Assembly: GCA_963665265.2 (NCBI GenBank)
Contig: OY762224.2
Span: 868,001-932,000 of the forward strand
DNA: 64,000 nucleotides
Origin: CAXXHQ01 sp963665265
Lineage (GTDB): Bacteria; Planctomycetota; Planctomycetia; Pirellulales; Thermoguttaceae
Reading direction: 5' to 3'
A program made the position numbers and the translations under genes. Below the pieces are notes generated by a model, which saw only the letters and a program-made list of their open reading frames with translations, was not told where the DNA came from and did no database searches. Of this stretch, positions 54,730-63,638 are shown piece by piece. Each line of letters starts with the position of its first letter. The first letter of the stretch is position 1.

Positions 54730-55785
54730 ATGACGCTCGCTTTGATCGGATTAGGATCGAATCTCGGCGACCGTCGTCGGAATTTGGAAGCGGCGCTCGA
54801 CGCCTTGCGAGCTCGAGGCGATCTGCGTCTTGTTCGCGCTAGCGCTTGGATTGAGACGGCGCCGCTCGGCGGTCCTGGCGATCAACCTCCCTTTTTGAAC
54901 GGCGCGGCTCTCGTCGAAACCGCACTTCCTCCCCTCCCTTTTTTCAATCTTCTGCAAACAATTGAAGCCTCGCTTGGTCGCGAACGGCTCGAACGTTGGG
55001 GGCCGAGGACGATCGATCTTGATTTGCTTCTCTACGACGAATGCATTTTGAACGAGGCGAATTTAGTTTTGCCGCATCCTCGAATGGCTTGGCGTCGGTT
55101 CGTGCTGGCGCCCTCGGCTGAGATTGCCGGGGAGATGCGTCACCCGACGAACGGTTGGACAGTCGCGGAAATGCTAGCGCACATTGACGGCGCTTTTCCG
55201 TACATTGCAGTCGCTGGCCCGATCGGAGTCGGTAAGACGCGGCTGGCGACGGCGTTGACCGCGCGTTTTTCCGCGCAATTCGCCCAAGAGGAGGTCGATG
55301 AAGGGCGTTTGGAGGGGTTTTATCGCGATACGGCTGGCTCGGCTTGGGCGACGGAGCTAGAATTTCTTGGGAAGAGAGCGGAGTCGCTTGCGCGAGGAAT
55401 GCCTCAGTGGAGTGATGCAAGCCGACCGGTCGTGAGCGATTATTGGTTCGACCAATCGGCGGCCTTCGCCGACGTTTGGCTCGACGCCGAGCGGCGCGCG
55501 GAATTCGCTCGACGCTGGGCGGCGGCCAAAGCGACCGTGACGCCTCCGAAACTGATCATCGCGCTCGACGCCGACGAAGATTCGCTCCTCGAAAGAATCC
55601 GGCGGCGTTCGCGCCCCGGCGAGGAGCTCATCGATCGAGAAACGTTGACGACGTTACGAAAGTCGCTCGAAAATCAACTCGCGCAGCCGAACGTCGGACC
55701 GATTTTGCGACTCAATTCGCTCGACTTCGCAAAAATCGAATTTGAAGCATTTGCCGCAGTTGAAGGAATGCTGGGTAGGGCATAG
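54730..55785 (+). CDS. folK: FolK fused to a deoxynucleoside-kinase-like domain
   Basis: 351 residues. The N-terminal part (about 1-155) is HPPK, which pyrophosphorylates 6-hydroxymethyl-dihydropterin in folate synthesis: LGSNLGDRRRNLEAAL, ETAPLGGPGDQPPFLNGA, ERWGPRTIDLDLLLYD and LPHPRMAWRRFVLAP. The C-terminal part (about 160-351) has a P-loop, GPIGVGKT (164-171), SDYWFDQSAAFA, and LERIRRRSRPGE as lid-like Arg segment, the pattern of deoxynucleoside kinases. The fusion would link folate and nucleotide supply. GAGGCGG precedes the ATG. The final codons and stop lie in the G-rich repeat. panC follows after 23 bases. Confidence 0.9.
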   Translation: MTLALIGLGSNLGDRRRNLEAALDALRARGDLRLVRASAWIETAPLGGPGDQPPFLNGAALVETALPPLPFFNLLQTIEASLGRERLERWGPRTIDLDLLLYDECILNEANLVLPHPRMAWRRFVLAPSAEIAGEMRHPTNGWTVAEMLAHIDGAFPYIAVAGPIGVGKTRLATALTARFSAQFAQEEVDEGRLEGFYRDTAGSAWATELEFLGKRAESLARGMPQWSDASRPVVSDYWFDQSAAFADVWLDAERRAEFARRWAAAKATVTPPKLIIALDADEDSLLERIRRRSRPGEELIDRETLTTLRKSLENQLAQPNVGPILRLNSLDFAKIEFEAFAAVEGMLGRA

Positions 55786-55800
55786 GGATTAGAACGTAGG
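55775..55800 (+). repeat. G-rich repeat copy 3 over the folK-fusion stop
   Basis: GTAGGGCATAGGGATT then GAACGTAGG. It supplies the last codons (Gly-Arg-Ala) and the TAG of the upstream gene. Confidence 0.55.
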
Positions 55801-55808
55801 ACTATGAA

Positions 55809-56657
55809 ATGCAACTGATTGACTCGATCGAAAAGATGAACGCCGTCGTCGCCGAGTTGCGACGCGAAGGAAAACGCATCGGATTCGTTCCGACGATGGG
55901 CGCTCTACATGAAGGTCACTTGAGCTTGGTTCGTTTTAGCGCGGCCGAGTGCGACGCCACGTTCGTTTCGATCTTCGTCAATCCGAGCCAGTTTGGGCCG
56001 AACGAGGATTTTTCAAAATATCCCCGCACGCTCGAGGCCGATATGAAATTGCTCTCGTCAGTCGGGGCAGACTACGTTTTTACGCCGACCGACGCGATGA
56101 TGTATCCGCCGAACTATTGCACTTGGGTCGTGCCGGTAGGGCCGGCCTCGCCGCTTGAAGGCGAGCGTCGGCCAGGCCATTTTCGAGGCGTCGCCACCGT
56201 CGTTCTCAAGTTATTCAATCTCGTTCAGCCGGCCGTCGCTTTTTTCGGCCGAAAAGATTACCAGCAAACGCTTGTCATTCGGCGGATGGCCGCCGACTTG
56301 AACCTGCCGACCGAAATCCGCGTTTGTCCGATCGTTCGCGAGGCCGACGGTTTGGCGATGAGTTCGCGTAATCGTTACCTCTCTCCGGCGGCCAGGGAAA
56401 AGGCCCTTGCGCTTTCGCGGAGCTTACAACTTGCGCGGCAAATGGTTTCGGATGGAGAGCGAGACGCGAAGAAAATCGTCGCAGCGATGCAAGGGATTCT
56501 TACGGCGGTAGACGGAGCGGAAATAGATTACGTCGTCGTCGCCGACGCCGACGATTTGCATGCGCTCGACGCGCTGATCGGCCGGGCCGTCGCTCTGCTG
56601 GCCGTGAAGATCGAGCAAACGCGTTTGATCGACAATTGTTTTCTTGAAGTAGATTAA
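55809..56657 (+). CDS. panC: Pantoate-beta-alanine ligase
   Basis: 282 residues, normal length. It joins pantoate and beta-alanine with ATP to make pantothenate. Signatures: PTMGALHEGHLSLV (HIGH-like), SIFVNPSQFGPNEDF, GHFRGVATVVLKLFNLVQP, FGRKDYQQ, and MSSRNRYLSP (KMSKS-like). No panB or panD is nearby. It follows the folK fusion and precedes a SAM hydrolase gene, all on the same strand with short gaps, so an operon is likely. Confidence 0.96.
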   Translation: MQLIDSIEKMNAVVAELRREGKRIGFVPTMGALHEGHLSLVRFSAAECDATFVSIFVNPSQFGPNEDFSKYPRTLEADMKLLSSVGADYVFTPTDAMMYPPNYCTWVVPVGPASPLEGERRPGHFRGVATVVLKLFNLVQPAVAFFGRKDYQQTLVIRRMAADLNLPTEIRVCPIVREADGLAMSSRNRYLSPAAREKALALSRSLQLARQMVSDGERDAKKIVAAMQGILTAVDGAEIDYVVVADADDLHALDALIGRAVALLAVKIEQTRLIDNCFLEVD

Positions 56658-56694
56658 CTGCGAGCGCTGAAGACGCGAAAACAAGGGCAATGTA

Positions 56695-57483
56695 ATGAGC
56701 GTCATAACGTTAACGACCGATTTCGGCTCCGACGGAATTTATCCGGCGGCGATGAAAGGGGTCATCCTCTCGATCGATCCGCGCGCGACGATCGTCGACG
56801 TTACGCACGACGTTCCGCCGCAAAACGTTCGAGCGGGCGCGTTAGCTTTGGCCGACGTCGCCGATTGCTTTCCGACGGGCACGATTCACGTCGCCGTCGT
56901 TGATCCAGGCGTGGGAACCGATCGCGCGATTCTTTGCGCTAAAATCGCCGACCGCTACTTTATCGCTCCCGACAATGGGCTGCTGAGCTTCGTCGCCGCA
57001 CGGCAAGCGCCGGAGCAAATCGTCAAATTGACCGAGCCGCGATACTGGCGGGAAAAGGTATCTTCGACCTTCCACGGTCGCGACATCATAGCGCCAGTCG
57101 CCGCACACTTGAGCCTTGGGGTAACGCTTGACGATATCGGGACGCCGGTCGAGGCCTTCATTACCTTGCCGCAGCCGCGACTGGTAGTTTCTCAGAACCG
57201 CATCGAAGGAATGATTTTGGAGATCGACCCGTTCGGCAACGTCATTACGAACATTACCGACGATCTTTTGGCGGGGCGGCCGACGGACGAACGAGTTTGC
57301 GTCGTGTGTAATATCTATGAGACATGGGGCGTTTACAGCGCCTACGGCGAGCAAGTTCAAGGCGCCCTTTGCGCGCTGGTCGGTTCGAACGGCAGGCTGG
57401 AACTAGCCATTGTCGGAGGGAATGCGGCGGAACGGCTTGGCTTCCGCGTGGGCATGCCGGTAACGCTGGCATGGAACGAATAG
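56695..57483 (+). CDS. SAM hydroxide adenosyltransferase (DUF62)
   Basis: 262 residues. The family cleaves S-adenosylmethionine to adenosine and methionine with hydroxide, and is related to fluorinase/chlorinase. The N-terminal domain has LTTDFGSDGIYPAAMKG, VDVTHDVPPQNVRAGA, VVDPGVGTDR, FIAPDNGLLS and TFHGRDIIAPVAAHL; the C-terminal barrel has IDPFGNVITNI. The Asp-Arg-His set typical of the hydrolase appears intact, and no halogenase-type substitution stands out. Last gene before a strong terminator. Confidence 0.93.
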   Translation: MSVITLTTDFGSDGIYPAAMKGVILSIDPRATIVDVTHDVPPQNVRAGALALADVADCFPTGTIHVAVVDPGVGTDRAILCAKIADRYFIAPDNGLLSFVAARQAPEQIVKLTEPRYWREKVSSTFHGRDIIAPVAAHLSLGVTLDDIGTPVEAFITLPQPRLVVSQNRIEGMILEIDPFGNVITNITDDLLAGRPTDERVCVVCNIYETWGVYSAYGEQVQGALCALVGSNGRLELAIVGGNAAERLGFRVGMPVTLAWNE

Positions 57484-57522
57484 CAAATTCTCGTTCGGTT
57501 TCGGTCGGTAATCTCCGACGCT

Positions 57523-57554
57523 CCGCAAACCGCCCAATCTTTGCGGTTTTTTTT
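57523..57554 (+). terminator. Terminator of the folK-panC-SAM hydrolase unit
   Basis: CCGCAAA pairs with TTTGCGG over a ten-base loop, followed by eight T. Confidence 0.9.
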
Positions 57555-57583
57555 GTTTGCTTGCGAGCAGGCTAAAACTGCCC

Positions 57584-57612
57584 TCGACTTTGTCCGACGC
57601 ATTGGGTATATA
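57584..57612 (+). promoter_or_regulatory. Promoter candidate of the outer-membrane barrel gene
   Basis: TCGACT (57584-57589) and TATATA (57607-57612) are 17 bases apart. A start near 57619 would give a leader of about 74 bases ending in GAGGAAAG just before the ATG. Confidence 0.45.
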
Positions 57613-57692
57613 ACGAGCCCGATTTTCAGGCAATTTTCGTTTCGCGACGGGGGAAAAGTCGCGCAGTGGTTTGGCTAACAAAGAGGAAAGCC

Positions 57693-58685
57693 ATGGTCGC
57701 TTATCGGCGTGTTTTTCGGCATGCGTGCGCCGCGATCGCGTTTTTCGCTTCGGCGAATGCCCTCCTCGCCGACGCCGAAGGGTTACTCTTCTCGCCGACG
57801 AACTATCTTTCGAGTAGTTCGTCGAGCCGGGACCTCGCTTTTCGCAATCAACTTTCTTGGACCAATTCCGTTTCGCTTTGGGCCGACGCCCTGTATATGA
57901 CGCGGGTCGCCAACACGTCGCAGTCGCTCTTCGTCGATACGGCGACCGGCGCTGAGCTTGTAAGCGCGAGGAACGTCAATTTTCCCTATGCGTTAGGCTA
58001 TCGCTTGGGCGGAATGCTTCACCAGATCATTGGCCCCTTCGACGTCGAGGCCGAGTTTATGAACGTCGATAGCTTTTCGCTCTCGAAAGACTATAGCTAT
58101 CCGGCGGACGCCACGTTTTCGATGATGGGAACGCCGACCAATCTCCCGGCCGGCAATACGTTGAGCATGAACTATAAATCGCGGATCGCTTCGCCTGAAG
58201 TGAATTTGCGTTTCGGCTTCGGCGACATTTTGGGAGTCTTCGCCGGCGCTCGGATGGTCGAACTGCACGAATTGCTCGACGTGAACGCGACCTCCGGTCG
58301 TTTGGCCGACTTCAACGTCGATAACCATCTCTACGGAGGTCAGATCGGCGCCGATTTGCAAATACCGCTCGGCCAACTCTGCATCGGCGGAGTCGTCAAG
58401 GCGGGGCTCTTCGGCAATCAGGCCGACGTCACCGTGTTTACCGACGCGGCCACCTACGGCGACAAGAAAATTCGCACGGCGTTCGTCGGTCAGGCCGACG
58501 TGATGGCCGCCTACAAACTCGGCGAGAGTTTTTGGATTCGCGGCGGCTATCAAGTAATGTGGCTTGAAGGAGTCGCGACGGCCGAAGGTCAAATGTTCTC
58601 TTACAACGTGGCCACGCAAAAACCGATCATGGACGGAAGCATGTTCTACCACGGCTTCTTCGCCGGATTGGAATTTACGTTCTAA
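57693..58685 (+). CDS. Outer-membrane beta-barrel protein (BBP7-like)
   Basis: 330 residues from the ATG at 57693, chosen for GAGGAAAG upstream; a GTG 27 bases earlier is in frame. Signal peptide about 1-27 (FFASANALLADA). The mature protein alternates polar and hydrophobic residues and ends in LEFTF with a C-terminal Phe, as barrel proteins do. Planctomycete BBP7-type barrels share this build. It may form a pore or an adhesin; specificity cannot be read. It has its own promoter candidate and terminator, so it is a single-gene unit. Confidence 0.7.
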   Translation: MVAYRRVFRHACAAIAFFASANALLADAEGLLFSPTNYLSSSSSSRDLAFRNQLSWTNSVSLWADALYMTRVANTSQSLFVDTATGAELVSARNVNFPYALGYRLGGMLHQIIGPFDVEAEFMNVDSFSLSKDYSYPADATFSMMGTPTNLPAGNTLSMNYKSRIASPEVNLRFGFGDILGVFAGARMVELHELLDVNATSGRLADFNVDNHLYGGQIGADLQIPLGQLCIGGVVKAGLFGNQADVTVFTDAATYGDKKIRTAFVGQADVMAAYKLGESFWIRGGYQVMWLEGVATAEGQMFSYNVATQKPIMDGSMFYHGFFAGLEFTF

Positions 58686-58715
58686 TTCGCACGTTTTTCC
58701 GACTGAAAACATCCA

Positions 58716-58749
58716 GCCCGCGGGTATTCCTCCCTGCGGGCTTTTTTTA
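58716..58749 (+). terminator. Terminator of the outer-membrane barrel gene
   Basis: AGCCCGC pairs with GCGGGCT, followed by six further T. It lies 30 bases after the stop. Confidence 0.88.
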
Positions 58750-58765
58750 TGACTTGCGCAGAGCG

Positions 58766-59308
58766 TCAGAGAAACCAATGTTTGAAAACGTATTCCGGCA
58801 AGAATAACCCGATGAAAAGTCCGTACGCGTAATCAAGCCAAAACACTCGTAAAACGTTCGCGACGAAAATTAGCCCGACTAGCGGAAAACTGACGATGGC
58901 CAATGGGTTTTTCTTTTTCGCCTCTGATTTCGCATGCTCCAATAAATTTGAGGCGTCTTGATTCGACGGAAACGCATGCATGCCGATGGATACGCCCAGC
59001 CACAGAAGAATCCAAGACAGCGGATCGACGATGCCGAACATTCGATACGGAAGAAAAACGGGAAAGCAAATCAACATGCAAAGGATCGTGTTTACGAAAA
59101 ACGGTCCCAAACAGATTAAAAAAGACGTTGTGAAATCATCGACGTTTTCATGAAGAACGTATCCGGAGACTTTATTGCTGAACTGAAAGAACTTCACGTC
59201 GAACACCGCAACTTTTCGTTGTTTACAAAATAGCAGGTGCGCCGCTTCGTGTATGATGACGCCGGGAAACGTGAGCCATGCAATCAGAAATCCAGGTATG
59301 ATGACCAT
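58766..59308 (-). CDS. Small M50-like membrane metalloprotease
   Basis: 180 residues with about four membrane helices. A first helix carries GVIIHEAAHLLFC (His20, Glu21, His24), the HExxH of site-2 proteases; SNQDASNL at about residue 115 could supply the third ligand in place of the usual NPDG. This length is short for M50 and the match is by motif only. It starts one base after the stop of the zinc-ribbon gene (TAA-C-ATG), so the two are co-translated. Substrates are unknown; the partner protein has one membrane helix and would be a candidate. Confidence 0.65.
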   Translation of the reverse strand: MVIIPGFLIAWLTFPGVIIHEAAHLLFCKQRKVAVFDVKFFQFSNKVSGYVLHENVDDFTTSFLICLGPFFVNTILCMLICFPVFLPYRMFGIVDPLSWILLWLGVSIGMHAFPSNQDASNLLEHAKSEAKKKNPLAIVSFPLVGLIFVANVLRVFWLDYAYGLFIGLFLPEYVFKHWFL

Positions 59309-59309
59309 G

Positions 59310-60227
59310 TTATTTGCCCTCCAGTTCCCAATTCTGCTTTTCGGGAAAGCGCCGTTCGTATTCTTTAAGGGTAATGACTTCTCGACTTTTCAAACGAAAT
59401 AAGATGCGTTCGGCGAATCGATTTTCTTCAAGTTCCTTACGATCCAACTCGCCCGCCTTTTTTAGCTTTTCCAGCGATTTTGTGAGAAACGACTTATCGC
59501 CCGTCGCCGAGTATTTGCAGGCGAGAGCGGAAGCCGTTTGCGCAACGGCCATCGCCGAGTCAGGATGGTTCGCTTCCCAGCCTTCAGCAAGGCTAAGAAA
59601 TCGCGAATAATCTTTGGCGTCGAACGCGGTGCCCGCTCCGGCGTGGAAACGCAATTCTTCCAAGCCGAAATTCGGGGGGAGCTCTCCGCATACGTTGAAC
59701 TGGAGCAACGCTTCGGCGCAATTATCTTCTTTCAAAAAGTGGAGCCCTCGGCAGTAGCTTGCTAATATGCTGAAATCGTGTTCTTCCGGAACATGTCGAG
59801 ACGCCGATTCAAATAGCGCAAGTGCCTCTTCATCTCGTCCCTGAGCAAGCTCGACGAAACCGCTTTTGTTTTCGTGGATGGCTTGAAAAAAACGCCAGTT
59901 CCTTGCGAAAGCGACGACGACGGCGAGCGCAACGACCGCCATCGCTCCTTTTAGCCAAGTCGGGAACGGACGATTGCGGAAGAAAACCTCGCATTTGTCG
60001 CAGGTGGGTAGTTTCGCGAGGTGCGAATGCTCTTTTTCACCGCCGTCGGCTCCGCAATTGACGCAAATCGTCGGATCGGTCATCCGGTGAATTTGTTCCG
60101 ATTCCAACGTCGGATTTTCCTGCGCGAATTGATTCGCGCAAGCGAAGCAGAGCGTGCGTCCGGCGATTTCAAAAGATTCCCCTCGCGGCGTTCTAGTCCC
60201 GCATTTTACGCAATCGACATGGAGCAT
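59310..60227 (-). CDS. Membrane protein with two identical-spacing zinc sites and a TPR-like part
   Basis: 305 residues from the ATG at 60227; the frame is open to 60491 but only this start opens directly into the first zinc site. Two four-Cys sites of the same spacing, C-x2-C-x17-C-x2-C, lie at Cys6, 9, 27, 30 and Cys55, 58, 76, 79. A membrane helix follows at about 93-110, then an outer or periplasmic helical region (about 120-300) that looks like tetratricopeptide repeats. No name is known to me. It is the first gene of a two-gene unit with the M50-like gene and is divergent from bioA, 151 bases away. Confidence 0.7.
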   Translation of the reverse strand: MLHVDCVKCGTRTPRGESFEIAGRTLCFACANQFAQENPTLESEQIHRMTDPTICVNCGADGGEKEHSHLAKLPTCDKCEVFFRNRPFPTWLKGAMAVVALAVVVAFARNWRFFQAIHENKSGFVELAQGRDEEALALFESASRHVPEEHDFSILASYCRGLHFLKEDNCAEALLQFNVCGELPPNFGLEELRFHAGAGTAFDAKDYSRFLSLAEGWEANHPDSAMAVAQTASALACKYSATGDKSFLTKSLEKLKKAGELDRKELEENRFAERILFRLKSREVITLKEYERRFPEKQNWELEGK

Positions 60228-60378
60228 GGCGAGTTTGACCCCCGATTTCCAAATGGATAAGAGAAAGCTACTGTTAGCTTTTTGCCCAAAAAGGTATCTT
60301 ATATATTCGCATGCGAACTTGCTCGCGTCAATCCCCGGATTTCTTTCAAAAACGGCGGAAAATCGCCTCGTATTACCT

Positions 60379-61731
60379 ATGAAATACACCCCCGAACAGC
60401 TCCGCCAATGGGACCGAGAGATCGTTTGGCACGCCTTCACGCAAATGGCCGAGTACGAACCGTTCATCATCGAACGGGCCGAGGGCTGCATTGTTTACGA
60501 CATCGACGGTCGGGCCTATATCGACGCCATTAGCAATCTGTGGTGCAACATCCACGGGCATCGGCATCCGAAAATCGACGCCGCGATTCGCGAACAGCTC
60601 GAACGAGTTGCGCACGTCACCTCGCTGGGCGCTTCGAACTCCGCGCCGATCGTTCTCTGTAAGCGGCTTGCCGACCTTGCGCCGCCGGGTTTGACTCGAG
60701 TCTTTCTCTCGGATAACGGCGCCACGTCGGTCGAAGTGGCGATCAAAATGGCGATGCAATACTGGCGGCAACGTAAAAATCCGCGCCCGGAAAAAACCGG
60801 CTACGTCGCGCTCGGCGACGCCTATCACGGCGACACCCTCGGTTGCGTGAGCGTCGGCGGCATCGAACGATTTCATGCGACGTTTCAGCCGCTCTTGTTC
60901 AAAACGTCCCGGCTCCCGGCCGTCGATAGCTACCGACTGCCCGAGGGAGTTACGGCCGAAATGCTATGCGATTATCATCTCGGACTGCTCGAAGAAACGC
61001 TTGCCGAGTGCGGCGCCGAACTTGCGGCGGTGATCGTCGAGCCGATGATTCAAGCGGCGGCCGGCATGATTATGCACCCCAAGGGCTACTTGCGCGGGGT
61101 TCGCGAACTGACGAAAAAATACGACGTGTTGATGATCGCCGACGAGGTGGCGGTCGGATTCGGTCGGACCGGCAAGATGTTCGCCTGCGAGCACGAGGAG
61201 GTTTCGCCCGACTTGATGTGCGTGGCGAAGGGGATCACCGGCGGCTATTTGCCCGTGGCGGCCACGCTAGCGACCGACGAAATTTGGAACGCCTTTCTCG
61301 GCACGGCGGCGGAAGGCAAGACGTTTTATCATGGGCATACTTACGGCGGCAATTGTTTGGGGGCGGCGGCCGCGTTGGCCGTGCTCGACGTTTTCGCGGA
61401 GGAGAAGACGCTGGAAGGTTTGCCCGAGAAGATCGCCCGGATTGACTCGCATTTGAAGCGGATCGCAGCGTTGCCGCACGTCGGCGACGCGCGGCAGCGA
61501 GGAATGATCGCGGCAGTCGAGTTGGTTCAAGACAAGGCGACGAAGGCGCCGTTCGAGTTTTCGGAGCGTCGAGGCCGGCGCGTGTGCCAGTACGCCGTCG
61601 AGCACGGCGTATGGCTTCGCCCGCTGGGCGACGTGATCGTCGTGATGCCCCCGCTTTGCATTTCTCTCGAACAGATCGACGAGATTATGAACGCGGTCGA
61701 GGCGGGAATCTTGGCGGCCGTCAAGCCGTAG
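60379..61731 (+). CDS. bioA: Adenosylmethionine-8-amino-7-oxononanoate aminotransferase
   Basis: 450 residues from the ATG at 60379; the frame extends to 60154 but the family begins with this Met. A PLP aminotransferase of biotin synthesis that uses SAM as amino donor. Signatures: REIVWHAFTQM (BioA-type start), SNLWCNIHGHRHP, DNGATSVEVAIKMA, DAYHGDTLG, MIADEVAVGFGRTG, and the PLP lysine in AKGITGGYLP (about Lys283). WHAFTQM distinguishes it from omega-aminotransferases. No other bio gene is visible. It is convergent with metXW with a 15-base gap. Confidence 0.93.
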   Translation: MKYTPEQLRQWDREIVWHAFTQMAEYEPFIIERAEGCIVYDIDGRAYIDAISNLWCNIHGHRHPKIDAAIREQLERVAHVTSLGASNSAPIVLCKRLADLAPPGLTRVFLSDNGATSVEVAIKMAMQYWRQRKNPRPEKTGYVALGDAYHGDTLGCVSVGGIERFHATFQPLLFKTSRLPAVDSYRLPEGVTAEMLCDYHLGLLEETLAECGAELAAVIVEPMIQAAAGMIMHPKGYLRGVRELTKKYDVLMIADEVAVGFGRTGKMFACEHEEVSPDLMCVAKGITGGYLPVAATLATDEIWNAFLGTAAEGKTFYHGHTYGGNCLGAAAALAVLDVFAEEKTLEGLPEKIARIDSHLKRIAALPHVGDARQRGMIAAVELVQDKATKAPFEFSERRGRRVCQYAVEHGVWLRPLGDVIVVMPPLCISLEQIDEIMNAVEAGILAAVKP

Positions 61732-61746
61732 CCCCGCAAAACCGCG

Positions 61747-63600
61747 CTACTTCGCGTCGCTTGCGCCGAGGACGGCGATGGCCATGTCGGCGTTCAAGTT
61801 CGGATTGCTGCCGACCTGCGAGCCGGCCATCGTGTTCAAGGCGATCATCTCCAAAATGCTGAAGCCTTGCTCTTTGCAGAACGCCTCGAAGTCGGAGATG
61901 GTCAGGAAGCGGACGTTCGGCGTGTCGTACCAGCGGTAGTTTTGCAGCCCGTAGCCGAAGGGCGCCCGGCCGTCGTCGTTTAATTGCTGACGATGCACGC
62001 GGAAGGCCAAGTTCGGGAAGCTGACGATCGCTCGTCGGCCGACGCGGAGCATGTCGCGGACCACGCGCGGCGGGTCCATGATCGTTTGTAGCGTTTGCGA
62101 CAGAATGACGAAATCGAACTGCCCGTCGTTGAAGGCGGGCAACCCGCGATTCAAGTCGGCCTGCACCACGTTCAAACCGCGTCGCACGCAGGCCAAGACG
62201 GCGTGCTCGTCCAACTCGACGCCCATGATGTCGCGTTGACCGCGATCGCGTAGTCTTGCCAGCAATCCGCCGGCTCCGCAGCCCAAGTCCAACACTCTCG
62301 CGTCGTGCGGAATGAAATCCATGATCGAATCGTAGTCCAACCGGCGATGATGGAAGATGCTCGTCGGCTGCGATTCGATCTGCGCGGCGTTGGCGGCGGC
62401 CGCGTTTTCGGCGGCGGTCGGCACGACCTCGGGCGTCTTGATCGGCGCATCCAAATTTTCCAAAAAGGCGCGGACCATTTCGCCGTAGAGATGCAACTGG
62501 TTCGGCAAGAGGAACGCGTCGTGCCCGCAGTCGGTTTCAATGTTGCAGAAGCTCACCGGCTTGCCGTCGGCGATCAACGCGTCGACCATCTGTTGCGTTT
62601 GGAACGGGGGGAAGAGCCAGTCGCTGCTAAAACTGACCAGCAGCCAACGGCAATTCGCCGGGCGGAAGGACTCTCGTAGGGCTTCTTTCGTCGCGCCGAA
62701 ATCGAACAAGTCGATGGCCATCGTGATGGTCAGATAGCTGTTCGGGTCAAAACGTTCGCCGAATCGATCGCCCTGGTAGGCGAGGTACGAGCCGACCGAG
62801 AATTTCGTTTCGAATTGGGTGCGGACTTCGCGCGGTTCGAGCCGTTTGGCGTCGAATTTTTGCGTCATCGCCTCGCGCGAAAGGTAGGTAATGTGTCCGA
62901 GCATGCGGGCGATAGCCAAGCCGGTCAACGGGCCGTGCCCTTGATCGTAGTATTCGCCGTTATGGTATTCCGGATCGCGAATAATGGCGTTGCGCGCGAC
63001 GACGTCGAAGGCCAGCGCTTGTGCGGTCATGCGAGGAGCGGTGGCTAGGCCGACCGCGCCGCCAAGCCGATCGGGAAAACGCGTCGCCCAAGTGAGCGTC
63101 ATGTATCCGCCGAGCGAGCCGCCGACGACGGCCCTTAATCGCGCGATGCCGAGATGATCGACCAGTCGGCGTTGGGTTTCGACGATGTCGCCGACGGTGA
63201 TGACGGGAAAGTCGGGGCCGTAGGTTTTGCCCGTCTCGGGATTGACGCTGACCGGTCCGGTCGAGCCGCGGCATCCGCCCAAAACGTTCGGGCAAATGAC
63301 GAAGTATTTATCGGTGTCGATCGATTTACCCGGCCCGACGACGTTGTCCCACCAGCCGGGATCGTCCGTTTCGTCATGCCTTGCCACATGCGAGTCGCCG
63401 GAAAGGGCGTGGCAGATCAACACGGCGTTATCTTTCGCCGCGTTCAATTGGCCGAAGGTTTCGTAGGCGATCGTGACCTCCGGGAGACGACCGCCCGACT
63501 CCAGTTCGAGCGGTTCGGCGAAGGTGACGGTTTTCGCATGCTTCAGCGGTTGGCCGCTTCGCACGCTATCGCTGCTGTCAAAAATATCGTTATTCGACAT
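61747..63600 (-). CDS. metXW: MetX-MetW fusion: homoserine O-acyltransferase and MetW
   Basis: 617 residues. Residues about 15-385 are MetX, which acylates homoserine in methionine synthesis: CHALSGDSHV, WWDNVVGPGK, NVLGGCRGSTGP, nucleophile Ser in GGSLGGYM (about 162), Asp in SSDWLFPP (about 330) and His in GHDAFLL (about 359). After an Ala-rich linker (about 385-405) comes a MetW domain (about 410-610) with a SAM-type site VLDLGCGAGGLL and LNTMAGSQ near the end. The two genes are usually adjacent; here they are one frame. Whether the acyl group is acetyl or succinyl is undecided. The ribosome site is weak. A PII-like gene lies upstream. Confidence 0.95.
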   Translation of the reverse strand: MSNNDIFDSSDSVRSGQPLKHAKTVTFAEPLELESGGRLPEVTIAYETFGQLNAAKDNAVLICHALSGDSHVARHDETDDPGWWDNVVGPGKSIDTDKYFVICPNVLGGCRGSTGPVSVNPETGKTYGPDFPVITVGDIVETQRRLVDHLGIARLRAVVGGSLGGYMTLTWATRFPDRLGGAVGLATAPRMTAQALAFDVVARNAIIRDPEYHNGEYYDQGHGPLTGLAIARMLGHITYLSREAMTQKFDAKRLEPREVRTQFETKFSVGSYLAYQGDRFGERFDPNSYLTITMAIDLFDFGATKEALRESFRPANCRWLLVSFSSDWLFPPFQTQQMVDALIADGKPVSFCNIETDCGHDAFLLPNQLHLYGEMVRAFLENLDAPIKTPEVVPTAAENAAAANAAQIESQPTSIFHHRRLDYDSIMDFIPHDARVLDLGCGAGGLLARLRDRGQRDIMGVELDEHAVLACVRRGLNVVQADLNRGLPAFNDGQFDFVILSQTLQTIMDPPRVVRDMLRVGRRAIVSFPNLAFRVHRQQLNDDGRAPFGYGLQNYRWYDTPNVRFLTISDFEAFCKEQGFSILEMIALNTMAGSQVGSNPNLNADMAIAVLGASDAK

Positions 63601-63638
63601 TTGATCTTCTTATTAAATGAACGCGAAATTCTGCTCTT

